DNA of 64,000 bases from Algoriphagus algorifonticola (GCF_007655305.1 NZ_VLOG01000012.1:46041-110040); one strand, 5' to 3'; shown: positions 45,383 through 54,664, counted from the first letter of the stretch. Numbers and translations: made by a program. Notes: generated from the letters alone by a model not told the origin.

Positions 45383-46264
45383 ATGAAAAGAATATTTACG
45401 CTTTTCTTTTTAGTTTTTGGGGTAGCCATTGCGCAAGCCCAAGAAACTGAAAAGGATACGACTTATTGGTTAAAAGAAATAGGGGGAGGTCTAAACTTTA
45501 ACCAAGCATCATTCAGTGGTAACTGGACGGGTGGTGGAGTGAACTCCATTGCAGTTGGTACCTATCTTCAGGGTAGGGCAAATTATAAGAAGGAGAAATG
45601 GACTTGGGATAATACCTTGGATTTCATTTACGGTGTGGTAAAAAACCAAGACCAAGACGGTAGAAAATCCAATGATAGGTTATTTCTAGATTCAAAAGTC
45701 GGATACAAAATTGGCGAGTTCTGGAATTTATACTCCTCTGCAAATTTCCTTTCTCAGTTTGCACCAGGCTATAACTTTGACGACACAGGCAGAACCTTAA
45801 TTTCCAAATTTGCCAATCCGGCTTACCTTACATTTGCTTTGGGATTTGAGTATAAGCCCAATGATGAGTTTAGCCTTCGTTTATCCCCCTTTGCTCCGAG
45901 ATTTACATTTGTCACCGATACCGAATTATATTTGAATGTCCCTCAAAATTATGGAGTGCCGATAGGAGACAAGGTCAGAACAGAATTGCTTGCCATGAAT
46001 ATCATGGCAGATTGGAATAAACAACTTTCAGAGAATGTTTCTCTCCTGGTGCGTTACCAGTTGTATGCAAATTACGAGACCTTGGCATTTGACACGATTG
46101 ATCATAGATTGGATGTAGCATTAACAGCGAAAGTTTCCAATTTGATCAATGTGAGTTTAACCAGTTTGAGCATTTACGATATTGATCAAGACGATAAAAT
46201 ACAATTTAGCCAAGGGCTAGCTTTGGGGATTTCCTTTAAGCGCAGTACGTTTCCGGCTAAGTAA
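45383..46264 (+). CDS. DUF3078 outer-membrane protein
   Basis: 293 residues, signal peptide ending IAQAQ, then a beta-rich protein with GGGLNFNQASFSGNWTGGG, typical of DUF3078 in Bacteroidota. Alternating strands through to the end (LALGISFKRSTF) suggest a 12-strand barrel. Function unknown. Followed at 46372 by a terminator. Confidence 0.85.
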   Translation: MKRIFTLFFLVFGVAIAQAQETEKDTTYWLKEIGGGLNFNQASFSGNWTGGGVNSIAVGTYLQGRANYKKEKWTWDNTLDFIYGVVKNQDQDGRKSNDRLFLDSKVGYKIGEFWNLYSSANFLSQFAPGYNFDDTGRTLISKFANPAYLTFALGFEYKPNDEFSLRLSPFAPRFTFVTDTELYLNVPQNYGVPIGDKVRTELLAMNIMADWNKQLSENVSLLVRYQLYANYETLAFDTIDHRLDVALTAKVSNLINVSLTSLSIYDIDQDDKIQFSQGLALGISFKRSTFPAK

Positions 46265-46371
46265 TTAATAAAAACAAATTTTTATTTTGGATTTTGTTTT
46301 GTTAATAATTGTATTATTTTTGAATTCATTGTGGTAGTTAAATAATAGTTGGTTTAGTTTTCAAATAAAGG

Positions 46372-46397
46372 GCAGGAGATTTTCTCCTGCTTTTTTA
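46372..46397 (+). terminator. Rho-independent terminator after DUF3078 gene
   Basis: GCAGGAGA and TCTCCTGC form a perfect 8-bp stem around TTT, followed by TTTTTTATTTT. It is about 107 bases after the stop, leaving a long AT-rich 3' leader. Confidence 0.88.
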
Positions 46398-46595
46398 TTT
46401 TAATCTTGGATAAGTACAATTTATAGCTTTTAAACTTATTTCTTTACTTCACTTTTCCTACTTCATATTTTATGGGAGTTTCCTTAGGGAGAAAATATTT
46501 TCTTTGGAAGTTCCATCCTTCAGCCAATTTGCCCACAGTCAAAAAAATCGGTCTATCTATTCTCATATTACCTTATCCCTGCTAGAGTATATAAC

Positions 46596-46625
46596 AAAAA
46601 AAGCCCAGACTAAGAGTCTGAGCTT
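46596..46625 (-). terminator. Terminator after sucC/tRNA-Arg
   Basis: On the minus strand AAGCTCAGACT and AGTCTGGGCTT pair around CTT (two central mismatches/G-T), followed by a run of seven T. It closes the sucC-tRNA transcript. Confidence 0.75.
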
Positions 46626-46632
46626 ATAAGAG

Positions 46633-46706
46633 TGCACTCGGAAGGATTCGAACCCTCAACCCTCGGAGCCGAAATCCGATATTCTATCCAGTTGAACTAC
46701 GAGTGC
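46633..46706 (-). tRNA. tRNA-Arg, anticodon TCG
   Basis: 74 bases. Acceptor GCACTCG/CGAGTGC pairs perfectly with A as discriminator; D arm GTTCAACTGGATAGAAT; anticodon stem TCGGA/TCCGA with loop TTTCGGC, anticodon TCG (reads CGA and other CGN); T arm GAGGG-TTCGAAT-CCTTC. CCA is not encoded. It starts 9 bases after the sucC stop on the same strand and is followed by a terminator. Confidence 0.95.
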
Positions 46707-46715
46707 TGCTATATT

Positions 46716-47930
46716 TTAGCCTTTTAGTACACCTTGTACTTTTTCTGCAGCTTCTTTCAATGTGATTGCAGAGAAAACCTTAAGGCCTGATTCGTCAATG
46801 ATCTTAGCACCTTCTTCAGCGTTGGTTCCCTGGAGTCTTACGATGATAGGAACTCGAATGTCTCCGATTGATTTGTAAGCTTCAACCACACCGTTAGCGA
46901 TTCTGTCGCATCTTACGATACCACCAAATACGTTGATCAAAATCGCCTTTACATTAGGGTCTTGAAGAATAATTCTGAATCCAGCTTCTACAGTAGTAGC
47001 GTTTGCTCCTCCTCCTACATCTAGGAAGTTAGCCGGCTCACCACCAGATAATTTGATCATATCCATAGTTGCCATAGCCAGACCTGCTCCGTTCACCATA
47101 CAGCCAACATTACCATCCAACTTCACATAGTTAAGGCCGGATTTTCCAGCTTCAACTTCCAATGGATCTTCTTCAGCCAAATCTCTCAATTCAGCCAAAT
47201 CCTTATGTCTGTAAAGTGCATTGTCATCCAGATTTACTTTAGCATCTACTGCCAAAATTTTATCATCTGAAGTTTTCAATACCGGGTTGATTTCAAACTG
47301 AGAAGAATCTGTAGCTTCATACGCCTTATAAAGCGCAGTGATAAATTTGGTCATCTCCTTGAAAGCATTTCCGCTCAATCCTAATTTGAAAGCTACCTTT
47401 CTTACTTGGAATCCCTGAAGTCCTGCTTTAGGATCGATCCATTCTTTGATGATTTTCTCAGGATGTTTCTCGGCTACCTCTTCGATATCCATACCACCTT
47501 CGGTAGAAGCCATGATCACATTGGATCCTGTAGCTCTGTCCAAAAGGATAGAAACATAATATTCTTTAGGTTCTGAATCACCTGGGTAGTATACGTCCTC
47601 AGCGATCAAAACTTTGTTTACTTTTTTACCTTCCGGTCCGGTTTGGTGAGTTACCAAAGTTCCTCCAAGTATGTTCTTAGCCTTTTCAGCTACCTCTTCC
47701 AATTTTTTGGCAAGTACAACGCCATTGGAACCAGTTTCCTGAACCTTACCTTTTCCACGGCCTCCAGCATGGATTTGAGCTTTAATCACATACCAGGAAG
47801 TTCCTGTTTGAGCGTTTAGTTTTTCTGCAGCTTCTTGTGCGGCTTCGGGACTGTCTGCTACGATGCCCTCCTGAATTCTAACGCCGTAACTTTTTAGTAC
47901 TTCTTTAGCCTGATATTCGTGAATGTTCAT
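46716..47930 (-). CDS. sucC: Succinate-CoA ligase (ADP-forming) subunit beta
   Basis: TCA-cycle enzyme subunit making ATP and succinate from succinyl-CoA. 404 residues: MNIHEYQAKEVLKSYGV start, ATP-grasp with IKAQIHAGGRGKGK, the metal-binding FEINPVLKT, and the C-terminal LINVFGGIVRCDRIANGVVEA. sucD is not adjacent, as in many Bacteroidota. The tRNA-Arg follows within 9 bases on the same strand. Confidence 0.97.
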   Translation of the reverse strand: MNIHEYQAKEVLKSYGVRIQEGIVADSPEAAQEAAEKLNAQTGTSWYVIKAQIHAGGRGKGKVQETGSNGVVLAKKLEEVAEKAKNILGGTLVTHQTGPEGKKVNKVLIAEDVYYPGDSEPKEYYVSILLDRATGSNVIMASTEGGMDIEEVAEKHPEKIIKEWIDPKAGLQGFQVRKVAFKLGLSGNAFKEMTKFITALYKAYEATDSSQFEINPVLKTSDDKILAVDAKVNLDDNALYRHKDLAELRDLAEEDPLEVEAGKSGLNYVKLDGNVGCMVNGAGLAMATMDMIKLSGGEPANFLDVGGGANATTVEAGFRIILQDPNVKAILINVFGGIVRCDRIANGVVEAYKSIGDIRVPIIVRLQGTNAEEGAKIIDESGLKVFSAITLKEAAEKVQGVLKG

Positions 47931-48081
47931 CTCTCAAAATTTTTGGGCGAAGTTAAGCCCTAGCCGTGGATAAATCAAACCTGAATTTTGCCTTTTTTAT
48001 TTAATAGGACCTTATTTGATGGCATAAATGCCCTTTGCCTCGAAGAATTGTTCTAATTTTAGGAGCGTAAATTTTAATAGT

Positions 48082-48735
48082 ATGTTGATAGCCAGAGACA
48101 TCCATAAATCCTATGGAAATCTCCATGTTTTAAAAGGGGTGGATCTTGAGATTTCCACTTCCGAGATTGTTTCCATAGTCGGTTCATCGGGTGCCGGAAA
48201 AAGTACTTTGTTGCATATTTTGGGGACTTTGGATAAGCCAGATCAAGGAACTTTGTCCATGAATGGAAAGGATTTAATAGCCATGAAAGGAGAGGGGCTG
48301 GCTCAATTTAGAAATCAGCAAATAGGCTTCATTTTTCAATTTCATAATTTACTTCCTGAGTTTACAGCTTTGGAAAATATTCAAATACCAAGCTTTATTC
48401 AGGGAAAAAATCCTCAGCAAATCGAAAAAAAAGCTGGCGAATTGGCTGAAATTCTGGGTATTTCCCATCGACTGGATCATAAACCATCCACTTTGTCCGG
48501 TGGGGAACAGCAACGTGTGGCAGTGGCAAGAGCCTTGATCAATAGTCCGGAAGTGGTTTTTGCTGACGAACCCAGCGGCAACTTGGATACCAGCAATGCA
48601 AGGGCTTTGCATGAGCTGTTTTTTACCTTGAGAAAAGAGTTGGGGCATTCCTTTGTGATAGTTACTCACAATGAGGAATTGGCTGCCATGGCTGATAGAA
48701 AAGTGGAAATGAAAGACGGAAATATCCTCAGCTAA
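48082..48735 (+). CDS. lolD: LolD-type ABC transporter ATP-binding protein
   Basis: 217 residues from ATG 48082: Walker A GSSGAGKST, Q-loop FQFHNLLPEF, signature LSGGEQQRVAVARAL, Walker B VVFADEPSGNLD, H-loop VTHNEE. The MacB/LolD/FtsE group; FHNLLPEFTALEN is characteristic of LolD, which powers release of lipoproteins from the inner membrane. LolC/E permease genes are not nearby. The frame is open 54 bases further upstream, but ATG 48082 gives the normal family start. Confidence 0.87.
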   Translation: MLIARDIHKSYGNLHVLKGVDLEISTSEIVSIVGSSGAGKSTLLHILGTLDKPDQGTLSMNGKDLIAMKGEGLAQFRNQQIGFIFQFHNLLPEFTALENIQIPSFIQGKNPQQIEKKAGELAEILGISHRLDHKPSTLSGGEQQRVAVARALINSPEVVFADEPSGNLDTSNARALHELFFTLRKELGHSFVIVTHNEELAAMADRKVEMKDGNILS

Positions 48736-48755
48736 CTCATTTATTGAGTTTTTTG
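48734..48755. terminator. Possible shared terminator between lolD and peroxiredoxin genes
   Basis: AACTCA and TGAGTT pair around TTTAT and are followed by T's on the plus strand. The stem is short and overlaps both stop codons, so support is weak. Confidence 0.3.
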
Positions 48756-49186
48756 AGCATGCTTTCTATATGTCCTTTGGATTCAAACATATCTGAAAAA
48801 ACTCCAGCTATTTTCATTTCGGAATCTATCAGATAAGTAATCCTTTTCGGCATTTTGATCAGCGGTACCAAGGCATCATATTTTTGGCAAACCTTTCCTG
48901 AGGTATCAGATAAAAGTTCGAAGGGAAGGTTGAATTGCTTTTTGAATTTCTCATGCGTAGACAAGTCATCTCTGCTAACGCCAAAAACGGGAATGTCCAA
49001 GTCCCGAAATGCCGCAAACTGATCTCTGAATTCACATGCCTCTGCAGTACAAACTCTTGTAAAATCTTTTGGGTAGAAATAAAGGATGAATGATTTGCCT
49101 TCTAAATCCCTGCTGGGTTTGAGTTCTGTTCCGGATGTCCCTTTCAAAGTGAAATCCGGAGCAGCTTGTCCTAGTTTTAATGCCAT
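48737..49186 (-). CDS. Peroxiredoxin (BCP/AhpC-TSA family)
   Basis: 149 residues from ATG 49186 (MALKLGQAAPDFTLKGT...). Thioredoxin fold; peroxidatic Cys in YPKDFTRVCTAEACEFRD, with a second Cys five residues on that may resolve it. The usual TPGCT is TRVCT here, so the Pro-Gly of the active-site loop is replaced by Arg-Val while the Thr and Cys are kept. Arg for catalysis is probably in PKRITYLID. Reduces hydroperoxides. The frame extends 33 codons upstream without protein-like features; ATG 49186 is chosen. Confidence 0.87.
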   Translation of the reverse strand: MALKLGQAAPDFTLKGTSGTELKPSRDLEGKSFILYFYPKDFTRVCTAEACEFRDQFAAFRDLDIPVFGVSRDDLSTHEKFKKQFNLPFELLSDTSGKVCQKYDALVPLIKMPKRITYLIDSEMKIAGVFSDMFESKGHIESMLKKLNK

Positions 49187-49305
49187 CTTATCTTTTTTAA
49201 CTCTCCTAAGTATAGATAGTTTATTCTGTTTTTGAAGATTTTTTTTGAACTCTCCAATGATAATTTTGCTTTGTAAGTACAACACCCTAAAAATGAAATA
49301 AAAAA

Positions 49306-50133
49306 TTGAAGATTTCTAGCGTTCAATCCATGCTTTTGGCTGGAGTATTTTTTGCGTTGATGAATGTATCAGTCAAGTTCATTCCTCATATCCCTGCCAT
49401 AGAGATTATTCTGTTTAGGTCTATTTTCTCCTTGATTTTCAGCTATGTTTTTTTGAAAAATCAAAAAATACCGGTCTTTGGGAATAATAAGAAACTGTTG
49501 GTTATCCGTGGAATTGTAGGTTCAGTGGGCCTGATAGGGTTCTTTTATACGCTTCAAAAAATTCCATTGGCCAGTGCCGTAACTATACAATATCTATCCC
49601 CAATCTTTACAACCATTCTTGGTATTTTTCTAGTTAAAGAAAAAGTCAAACCCATACAGTTTCTTTATTTCTTTATATCCTTCGCTGGCGTTTTAGTGAT
49701 ACAGGGTTTTGATCCTCGAATTGATTTCTTTTATGCCGGAATCGGAATCATCGCCGCACTTTTTTCTGGTTTGGCTTACAATGTGATTCGAAAGCTCAAA
49801 AACACAGAGCACCCGCTGGTGATCATATTTTATTTTCCTTTGGTAACTCTTCCAGTTGCTTCGCTGATTAGTTATTTTACTTGGGTTCAACCGATAGGCT
49901 GGGATTGGTTGATTTTACTTTGGATAGGTATTTGTACTCAGGCAGCACAATATTTTATGACAGTTGCTTATCAAAATGCCAACGTCTCAAAAATTTCCAG
50001 TCTGAGTTATTTAGGAATTTTATATGCATTGTTCTTTGGGTTCGTTCTATTTGGAGAAACCTTCGGAATAATGTCCTATGTTGGAATGGGATTGGTATTA
50101 ATAGGCATTTTGCTGAATTTAAGAGAAAAATAA
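49306..50133 (+). CDS. DMT-superfamily (EamA) permease
   Basis: 275 residues, ten membrane helices in two EamA repeats (about 5-130 and 145-272). Motifs: RSIFSLIFSY, ASAVTIQYLSPIFTTILG, GFVLFGETFGIMSYVGMGLVLIGI. EamA members export amino acids or nucleotides, among others; the substrate is unknown. Start is TTG 49306 (KISSVQSML...) or ATG 49330; the nearby ATG at 49293 is followed at once by a stop. Confidence 0.88.
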   Translation: MKISSVQSMLLAGVFFALMNVSVKFIPHIPAIEIILFRSIFSLIFSYVFLKNQKIPVFGNNKKLLVIRGIVGSVGLIGFFYTLQKIPLASAVTIQYLSPIFTTILGIFLVKEKVKPIQFLYFFISFAGVLVIQGFDPRIDFFYAGIGIIAALFSGLAYNVIRKLKNTEHPLVIIFYFPLVTLPVASLISYFTWVQPIGWDWLILLWIGICTQAAQYFMTVAYQNANVSKISSLSYLGILYALFFGFVLFGETFGIMSYVGMGLVLIGILLNLREK

Positions 50134-50190
50134 TCTGTTATCTGATTACAATTTTATAAGTGGAATCGACTTAAAATAAAAAAGGAACTC

Positions 50191-51048
50191 ATGCGCCCAC
50201 ATGCTTTACTTTCAACTTTGACTTTTGCCTTATTGGCTTTGCTGTCTTTTTCTTGTGTTCAGGATAATCAGATCAGAGATAATTCATTTGATTGCGAGTT
50301 ATTTGCTTACACAGACACCATTTATTACATCAATGCGACCCAAAATGTCATTGTAAATCCTATTACCAACGCATCAGGAACTTTCACTGCCAGTCCTGAT
50401 GGCTTGGCTATCAATGGAGAGACGGGAGCAATTGACGTAAATGCAAGTGAAACCGGATTGAAATATAAAGTAACATTTACTCCGGAAGGAAGCTCCAGTT
50501 CCTGTGAGACTTTCGTTACCGTCGGAGGGGTGAATTACCGGGATGGTATTTATGTCCTTGGGCAGAATCAAATACAGGCAGCTCCGATTTATAATGGAGT
50601 TCCGGGTTTGTTACTTCCCTGCGATGATGGAGATGATGACGACGATGATGATACCAGCTGTGATTTTGATGTAGAGGATCAAAACGGTATTTCTCTAGAG
50701 GATCTAGGCTTTGAGATTTCATCCAAAGGTGTTTTTGACCTTCAAAAAACAGTTGAAAATGGGACATTTGGTGCTATTCCCGTAAACGGACAAGTCCTAG
50801 ATGTTGAATTGCTTTATAGATTACCTGATTTAAGCAATCTGGCACTCAATTCTATCCCCTTGAGATTTTTCTATTTTGAAACTGTGGCAGACATTCCTCA
50901 AGCATTATTAGATGATATTGAGGAAAAAAATGACCTTATCAATGAGCGAAGAGGAGGAAATTGGGTTAATTTTAGATCACTAAATGAAACCCGACCTGCC
51001 GGCAAGCCGAGACCTCCTTTTGTGGTAATCGTAGCTCGTCTGGAGTAG
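50191..51048 (+). CDS. Lipoprotein with poly-Asp tract, unknown function
   Basis: 285 residues. Signal peptide with lipobox LSFSC (Cys22). An Ig/cadherin-like beta region follows (NATQNVIVNPITNASGTFTA, INGETGAIDVNASETGLKYKVTF). At about 147-157 lies DDGDDDDDDDTS, encoded by a GAT/GAC microsatellite; the Asp cluster could bind calcium. The C-terminal part (about 160-285) is another fold with PFVVIVARLE at the end. Four cysteines after the lipobox may form disulfides. Eighteen bases separate its stop from the TPR-CHAT gene, suggesting one transcript. Confidence 0.8.
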   Translation: MRPHALLSTLTFALLALLSFSCVQDNQIRDNSFDCELFAYTDTIYYINATQNVIVNPITNASGTFTASPDGLAINGETGAIDVNASETGLKYKVTFTPEGSSSSCETFVTVGGVNYRDGIYVLGQNQIQAAPIYNGVPGLLLPCDDGDDDDDDDTSCDFDVEDQNGISLEDLGFEISSKGVFDLQKTVENGTFGAIPVNGQVLDVELLYRLPDLSNLALNSIPLRFFYFETVADIPQALLDDIEEKNDLINERRGGNWVNFRSLNETRPAGKPRPPFVVIVARLE

Positions 51049-51065
51049 GGTTTGTCCCTATTTCC

Positions 51066-53810
51066 GTGTTTTTAAAGAGACTTTATCTTTCCATTTTCCT
51101 AAGCTTATGCTTCTCACCCATATGCGTATTAGCGCAAGGAAACCTGGATTTGCTGAAAAAAGCCGACTCTCTTTACCAGTTGCCTTCACCTACTGAGGAG
51201 GATGATAGGCTTGCCATCATGCTGTACTCTGAGGCTTTGGCTGAAACTCCCAATTCTGAAGAGGTTCAGCTTTTCTTGAGAGGCTCTGAAAGGTTAGGAG
51301 TGTTACTTTCTGTATATGGAGAAAATGAAGCTGCAGCCAAATCTTACAGAAAAGGAATTCAACTAGCCAAAGCATTTAAACTTCCAGATACTTTAATTTA
51401 CTCATCCCATCTATTTTTGGGAGAGCTTCTTTTTAGCTTGAGTAAGCTGGACAGTTCTATTTACCATTTAAAAGAAGCTGAAAGTCTTCAGAAATTGATT
51501 CAGGGAAAGACTCAGCCCGAACGACTATTTAATGCTTTGGGAGTCTATTATTTTGAAACAGGAAATTACAGCCAAAGTATCAGCTATTTCAGTAGGGCAG
51601 AGTCAGCATTGCCTTCTTCTTTAGGGGATTATGGACGATATGCACGCTATAGTTTTTTGAGTAATAAGGCATCAGCCTTGTATAATCTGGAAAAATACGA
51701 TAGTGCGAAAAAGATTTATGAGGATTTACTGACTTGGGAGATTAATCCAAATCAAGTTCGAATCAATCTGGCAAACACTCATTTGGAAGAGGGAAATCCT
51801 GATCAAGCACTGGATGTATTAAATCAAATTAGTGAAACCTCCGAGCCTTTAAAGTTTTCGCATTGGAATTTACTTGCGAAAGGTTATTTGTTAAAAAAGG
51901 ATCTTGAAGCTGCTGAATTGGCTTTGGATAGGACTAGGGACTCTCTCATGATCAAGTTGATGAGGAAAAAAGATCTTCAGAGAGGTATCTATTATAATCT
52001 TAGAGGCCAGCTCCATGAACAGAAAAAGGAGTATCAGAAGGCTTTGAATTCTTACCAAAAAGCGATAATAGAGCTGCATCCTACTTTTGAAAATCCGGAC
52101 ATTTTTCAAAATCCTGAAAAATCATCCTTAGGAATGTCCTCAATCACGCTCTTTGAAGTTTTAGCATCAAAGGCGGAAGTAGCCTGGATGCTTTATGAAA
52201 AAGAAGAAGATTCCAAATGGTTCAGGTTGGGCTTGAGTACCTATCTCAGTGCTTTCGATTTTGCAAATTACATCAGCTTCAATTTTGATAATGATGAGGC
52301 TAGGATTTTTTTGGGCGACCAAGTTCTCAAGGCTTATCAAAACGCCATCGAGAAGATTTACAATATTGCTCTAGAGAGAGATGAATTGGATTTAATGGAA
52401 CAGGCTTTTGTTTGGGCAGAGCAAAGCAAAGCTGGGGCTTTGAGGCAAAGTGCCTATTTTGAAAGACTCAAAAGAAGGTCTGGAATCCCTTTAGCGAAGC
52501 TTCAGGAAGAGGAAAATCTCCAATTTCTGCTTTCAAAAAATTATCAGAGACAATATTTATCCAATGATCCCGAAGAGTTAAAGAAGCTTCAGGAGGAATT
52601 TATCAAACTGCAAGTTGACTTGTCCAGGTTACGTGAAGAATTCAAGAGTTTTTTGCCTGATTTTGAAAATGCAGATGTCTTCAGCTTAGCTAGATATCAG
52701 GATCAATTGGGTAGGAGGAAGGCGAGTTTATCTCTATTTCAAACTTCTTCAAAATTATTTGTTTTTTGGGTTGAGCCTGATTTTTTCGATTTCAAAGCGT
52801 TGGATATCAAAGAAATCAATTTCAGAGAACTTGAAAATTGGAGGAAGGCATTACAAACTCCTAACTTGGGCAGAAAGTATGATGCTGGTTCCTTCATCAG
52901 TCAATTTGGGAAAACACTTTTTGACCCTTGGCTGTTGAGAATGAAAAGCCGGAATCAGTTGATTGTAGTTCCTCATGCGCAGTTTAATCCTATTCCTTTT
53001 GAGGTATTACCCATTGATAGAGAATATTTAATTGAGCGAATTGCAGTTTTATATCAGTTTTCTGCTGCTTTGGTTAAATCAGAACCCAAGAAAGAATGGT
53101 TTTCCAATGCTGTTTTGGGTTTTTCTCCATTTGAGCAAAAGGGATTTCAAGGCTTATCAAGGTTGCCCGGATCCAAAGAGGAAATAAGCAGGAAAGGATT
53201 TACCGTGTTTACAGATGAGTCTGCAGATCTGGAAACTTTCTTGAAAGAAGCCCCTAATTATCCCTATATCCATTTGGCGACGCATGCAAAAGCTGAGCCC
53301 GGGGACATCAATTCTTCATTTATCGCATTCTATCCCGGTCTGGAAGAATTTAGGCTTTTTTCTCAGGAATTGAGCTATCAGGCTTTGGACTCGGTTGAAT
53401 TTGTATTTCTCAGTGCATGCGAAACAGGAGCGGGGCAGTTGAGTGATTCTGAGGGGTTGATCAGTTTAGCTAGAAGCTTCGCTCTGGCTGGAGCGGATCA
53501 CTTAATTACCTCATTGTGGTTAACCGAAAATCAGGTAGCTGTGTATTTATCAGATGCCTTCTATAAACATTTGCAAAAGGGAGAATCCTATGCCTCAGCA
53601 TTAAGATTGGCAAAATTGGATCTACTAAGCGATCCTAAAATGTCGCAATTTTCACATCCCGGTTATTGGGCAAATTATGTGTTAATTGGTCAGCCTGAAG
53701 TAGTTTCTTTTGAGCGAAAAGTGAAAGAAGTAATAGGTAGGATAGCTTTGGTTCTCTTTATTCTAGCGGGTATAGTCTGGATAATTTACAGGTCAAATAA
53801 AAAGGAATAA
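51066..53810 (+). CDS. Membrane-anchored TPR-CHAT protein (caspase-like protease fold)
   Basis: 914 residues starting with GTG 51066. Signal peptide (about 1-24, ICVLAQ), then tetratricopeptide repeats (about 60-350, for example ALNSYQKAIIEL), a helical linker (about 430-560), and a CHAT domain (about 630-885). The presumed catalytic dyad is present: His740 in HLATHA and Cys785 in FLSACETGAG; SLWLTENQVAVYLSDAFY follows as usual. A C-terminal membrane helix (LVLFILAGIVWIIY) and a short basic tail anchor it, so the TPR and CHAT parts should face the periplasm. CHAT domains are caspase relatives. Neighbours: lipoproteins and an ECF sigma/anti-sigma pair. Substrate unknown. Confidence 0.88.
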   Translation: MFLKRLYLSIFLSLCFSPICVLAQGNLDLLKKADSLYQLPSPTEEDDRLAIMLYSEALAETPNSEEVQLFLRGSERLGVLLSVYGENEAAAKSYRKGIQLAKAFKLPDTLIYSSHLFLGELLFSLSKLDSSIYHLKEAESLQKLIQGKTQPERLFNALGVYYFETGNYSQSISYFSRAESALPSSLGDYGRYARYSFLSNKASALYNLEKYDSAKKIYEDLLTWEINPNQVRINLANTHLEEGNPDQALDVLNQISETSEPLKFSHWNLLAKGYLLKKDLEAAELALDRTRDSLMIKLMRKKDLQRGIYYNLRGQLHEQKKEYQKALNSYQKAIIELHPTFENPDIFQNPEKSSLGMSSITLFEVLASKAEVAWMLYEKEEDSKWFRLGLSTYLSAFDFANYISFNFDNDEARIFLGDQVLKAYQNAIEKIYNIALERDELDLMEQAFVWAEQSKAGALRQSAYFERLKRRSGIPLAKLQEEENLQFLLSKNYQRQYLSNDPEELKKLQEEFIKLQVDLSRLREEFKSFLPDFENADVFSLARYQDQLGRRKASLSLFQTSSKLFVFWVEPDFFDFKALDIKEINFRELENWRKALQTPNLGRKYDAGSFISQFGKTLFDPWLLRMKSRNQLIVVPHAQFNPIPFEVLPIDREYLIERIAVLYQFSAALVKSEPKKEWFSNAVLGFSPFEQKGFQGLSRLPGSKEEISRKGFTVFTDESADLETFLKEAPNYPYIHLATHAKAEPGDINSSFIAFYPGLEEFRLFSQELSYQALDSVEFVFLSACETGAGQLSDSEGLISLARSFALAGADHLITSLWLTENQVAVYLSDAFYKHLQKGESYASALRLAKLDLLSDPKMSQFSHPGYWANYVLIGQPEVVSFERKVKEVIGRIALVLFILAGIVWIIYRSNKKE

Positions 53811-53812
53811 AA

Positions 53813-53840
53813 AAATCCGGCAAATTGCTCTGCCGGATTA
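53813..53840. terminator. Terminator between TPR-CHAT and acidic lipoprotein genes
   Basis: AATCCGGCA and TGCCGGATT form a 9-bp stem around 9 bases. The minus-strand reading has the stronger T run, so it mainly serves the lipoprotein gene at 53859; it may also stop the TPR-CHAT transcript. Confidence 0.78.
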
Positions 53841-53858
53841 TTTCGCTGAAAATTAGCC

Positions 53859-54593
53859 CTATTTTAGTTTCAGCTCAATTTCGCTTGAAGCTTCTATTTT
53901 ATCCAATACTCTTTCATAGATTTCTCTATTTTTTGTTCTTGAAATTAGCAAGACACCATCAGTCAATTCTGCATTTTCCAATTCAGAATTTGAGATACTA
54001 GAGAACCAGCCTTTTGCATTAATTTCTAACATTGCCAAAGGATTATTTACTGCATCGAGGAAGAATAATTCATCATCATCTTCGGCTTCCAACTCAACTT
54101 CAAAATCCAAGTCCTCGTCATCATCTCCAAAAACTTGAAGTCTAAATGGTACTGAACTTCCGTCTTCCTTATTAAAAGTACCGTCTAGCTGAATGCTTGG
54201 CTCGTTTCTGTTATCAATCAAGTCAATTTCAAATTCAACTTCATAATAGTTTCCAGCAGGAATATTGATAAAGAAGTCGGCTCCTGAATCAAATTCATTG
54301 AAATCGATTTTCAGAATTTCCGGAAATTTATATTCAAGCTCACGCTCGAATTCTCCATTTTCGTCAACTCCTTCTGTTTCCAACTCAATTTTTTTCACTT
54401 GTAAAAAGCCTGAGTTGATATCAAGTCCGGAATTTTGGATTCTTGCGCCTGGGTTAGTCCCGGAGTTCATTTTGACTCCAACACCCATTCTCACTTCTCC
54501 TTCACCTAAGGAAAGAGGATCTTCATCATTGTTACAGGCAGCTAGCCCGATAATCAAAAATGTGCTTAGTGTTAATTTGATTAGTGTTCTCAT
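53859..54593 (-). CDS. Acidic lipoprotein, DUF4382-like layout
   Basis: 244 residues. Lipobox GLAACN (Cys20). Very acidic, with DDDEDLDFEVELEAEDDDEL. A beta-sandwich is suggested by INIPAGNYYEVEFEIDLID and by repeated short strands. The layout (lipoprotein, IPAGNY segment) is reminiscent of DUF4382, but I cannot confirm it. It is convergent with the TPR-CHAT gene and has its own terminators on both sides (53813 and 54665), so it forms a separate unit. A role with the neighbouring CHAT protein or sigma factor is inference only. Confidence 0.75.
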   Translation of the reverse strand: MRTLIKLTLSTFLIIGLAACNNDEDPLSLGEGEVRMGVGVKMNSGTNPGARIQNSGLDINSGFLQVKKIELETEGVDENGEFERELEYKFPEILKIDFNEFDSGADFFINIPAGNYYEVEFEIDLIDNRNEPSIQLDGTFNKEDGSSVPFRLQVFGDDDEDLDFEVELEAEDDDELFFLDAVNNPLAMLEINAKGWFSSISNSELENAELTDGVLLISRTKNREIYERVLDKIEASSEIELKLK

Positions 54594-54664
54594 AATTTTT
54601 GTTGGTTTAATCCTTTGTCGGAGTCAATTGCAAATATGTAACCACTTAACTGAAAAAAAATTAA

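Larger units (their letters stand above)
46265..46632. other. Intergenic stretch between DUF3078 gene and tRNA-Arg
   Basis: Holds the terminator at 46372-46397 and the tRNA-side terminator at 46596-46625. Between them (46398-46595) I see no open frame, repeat or promoter that I can defend. Confidence 0.6.

Noticed and set aside
51066..53810. Anti-phage TPR-CHAT (type III-E or gasdermin system)
   Set aside because: It has a signal peptide and C-terminal anchor, and there is no gasdermin or cas gene beside it.
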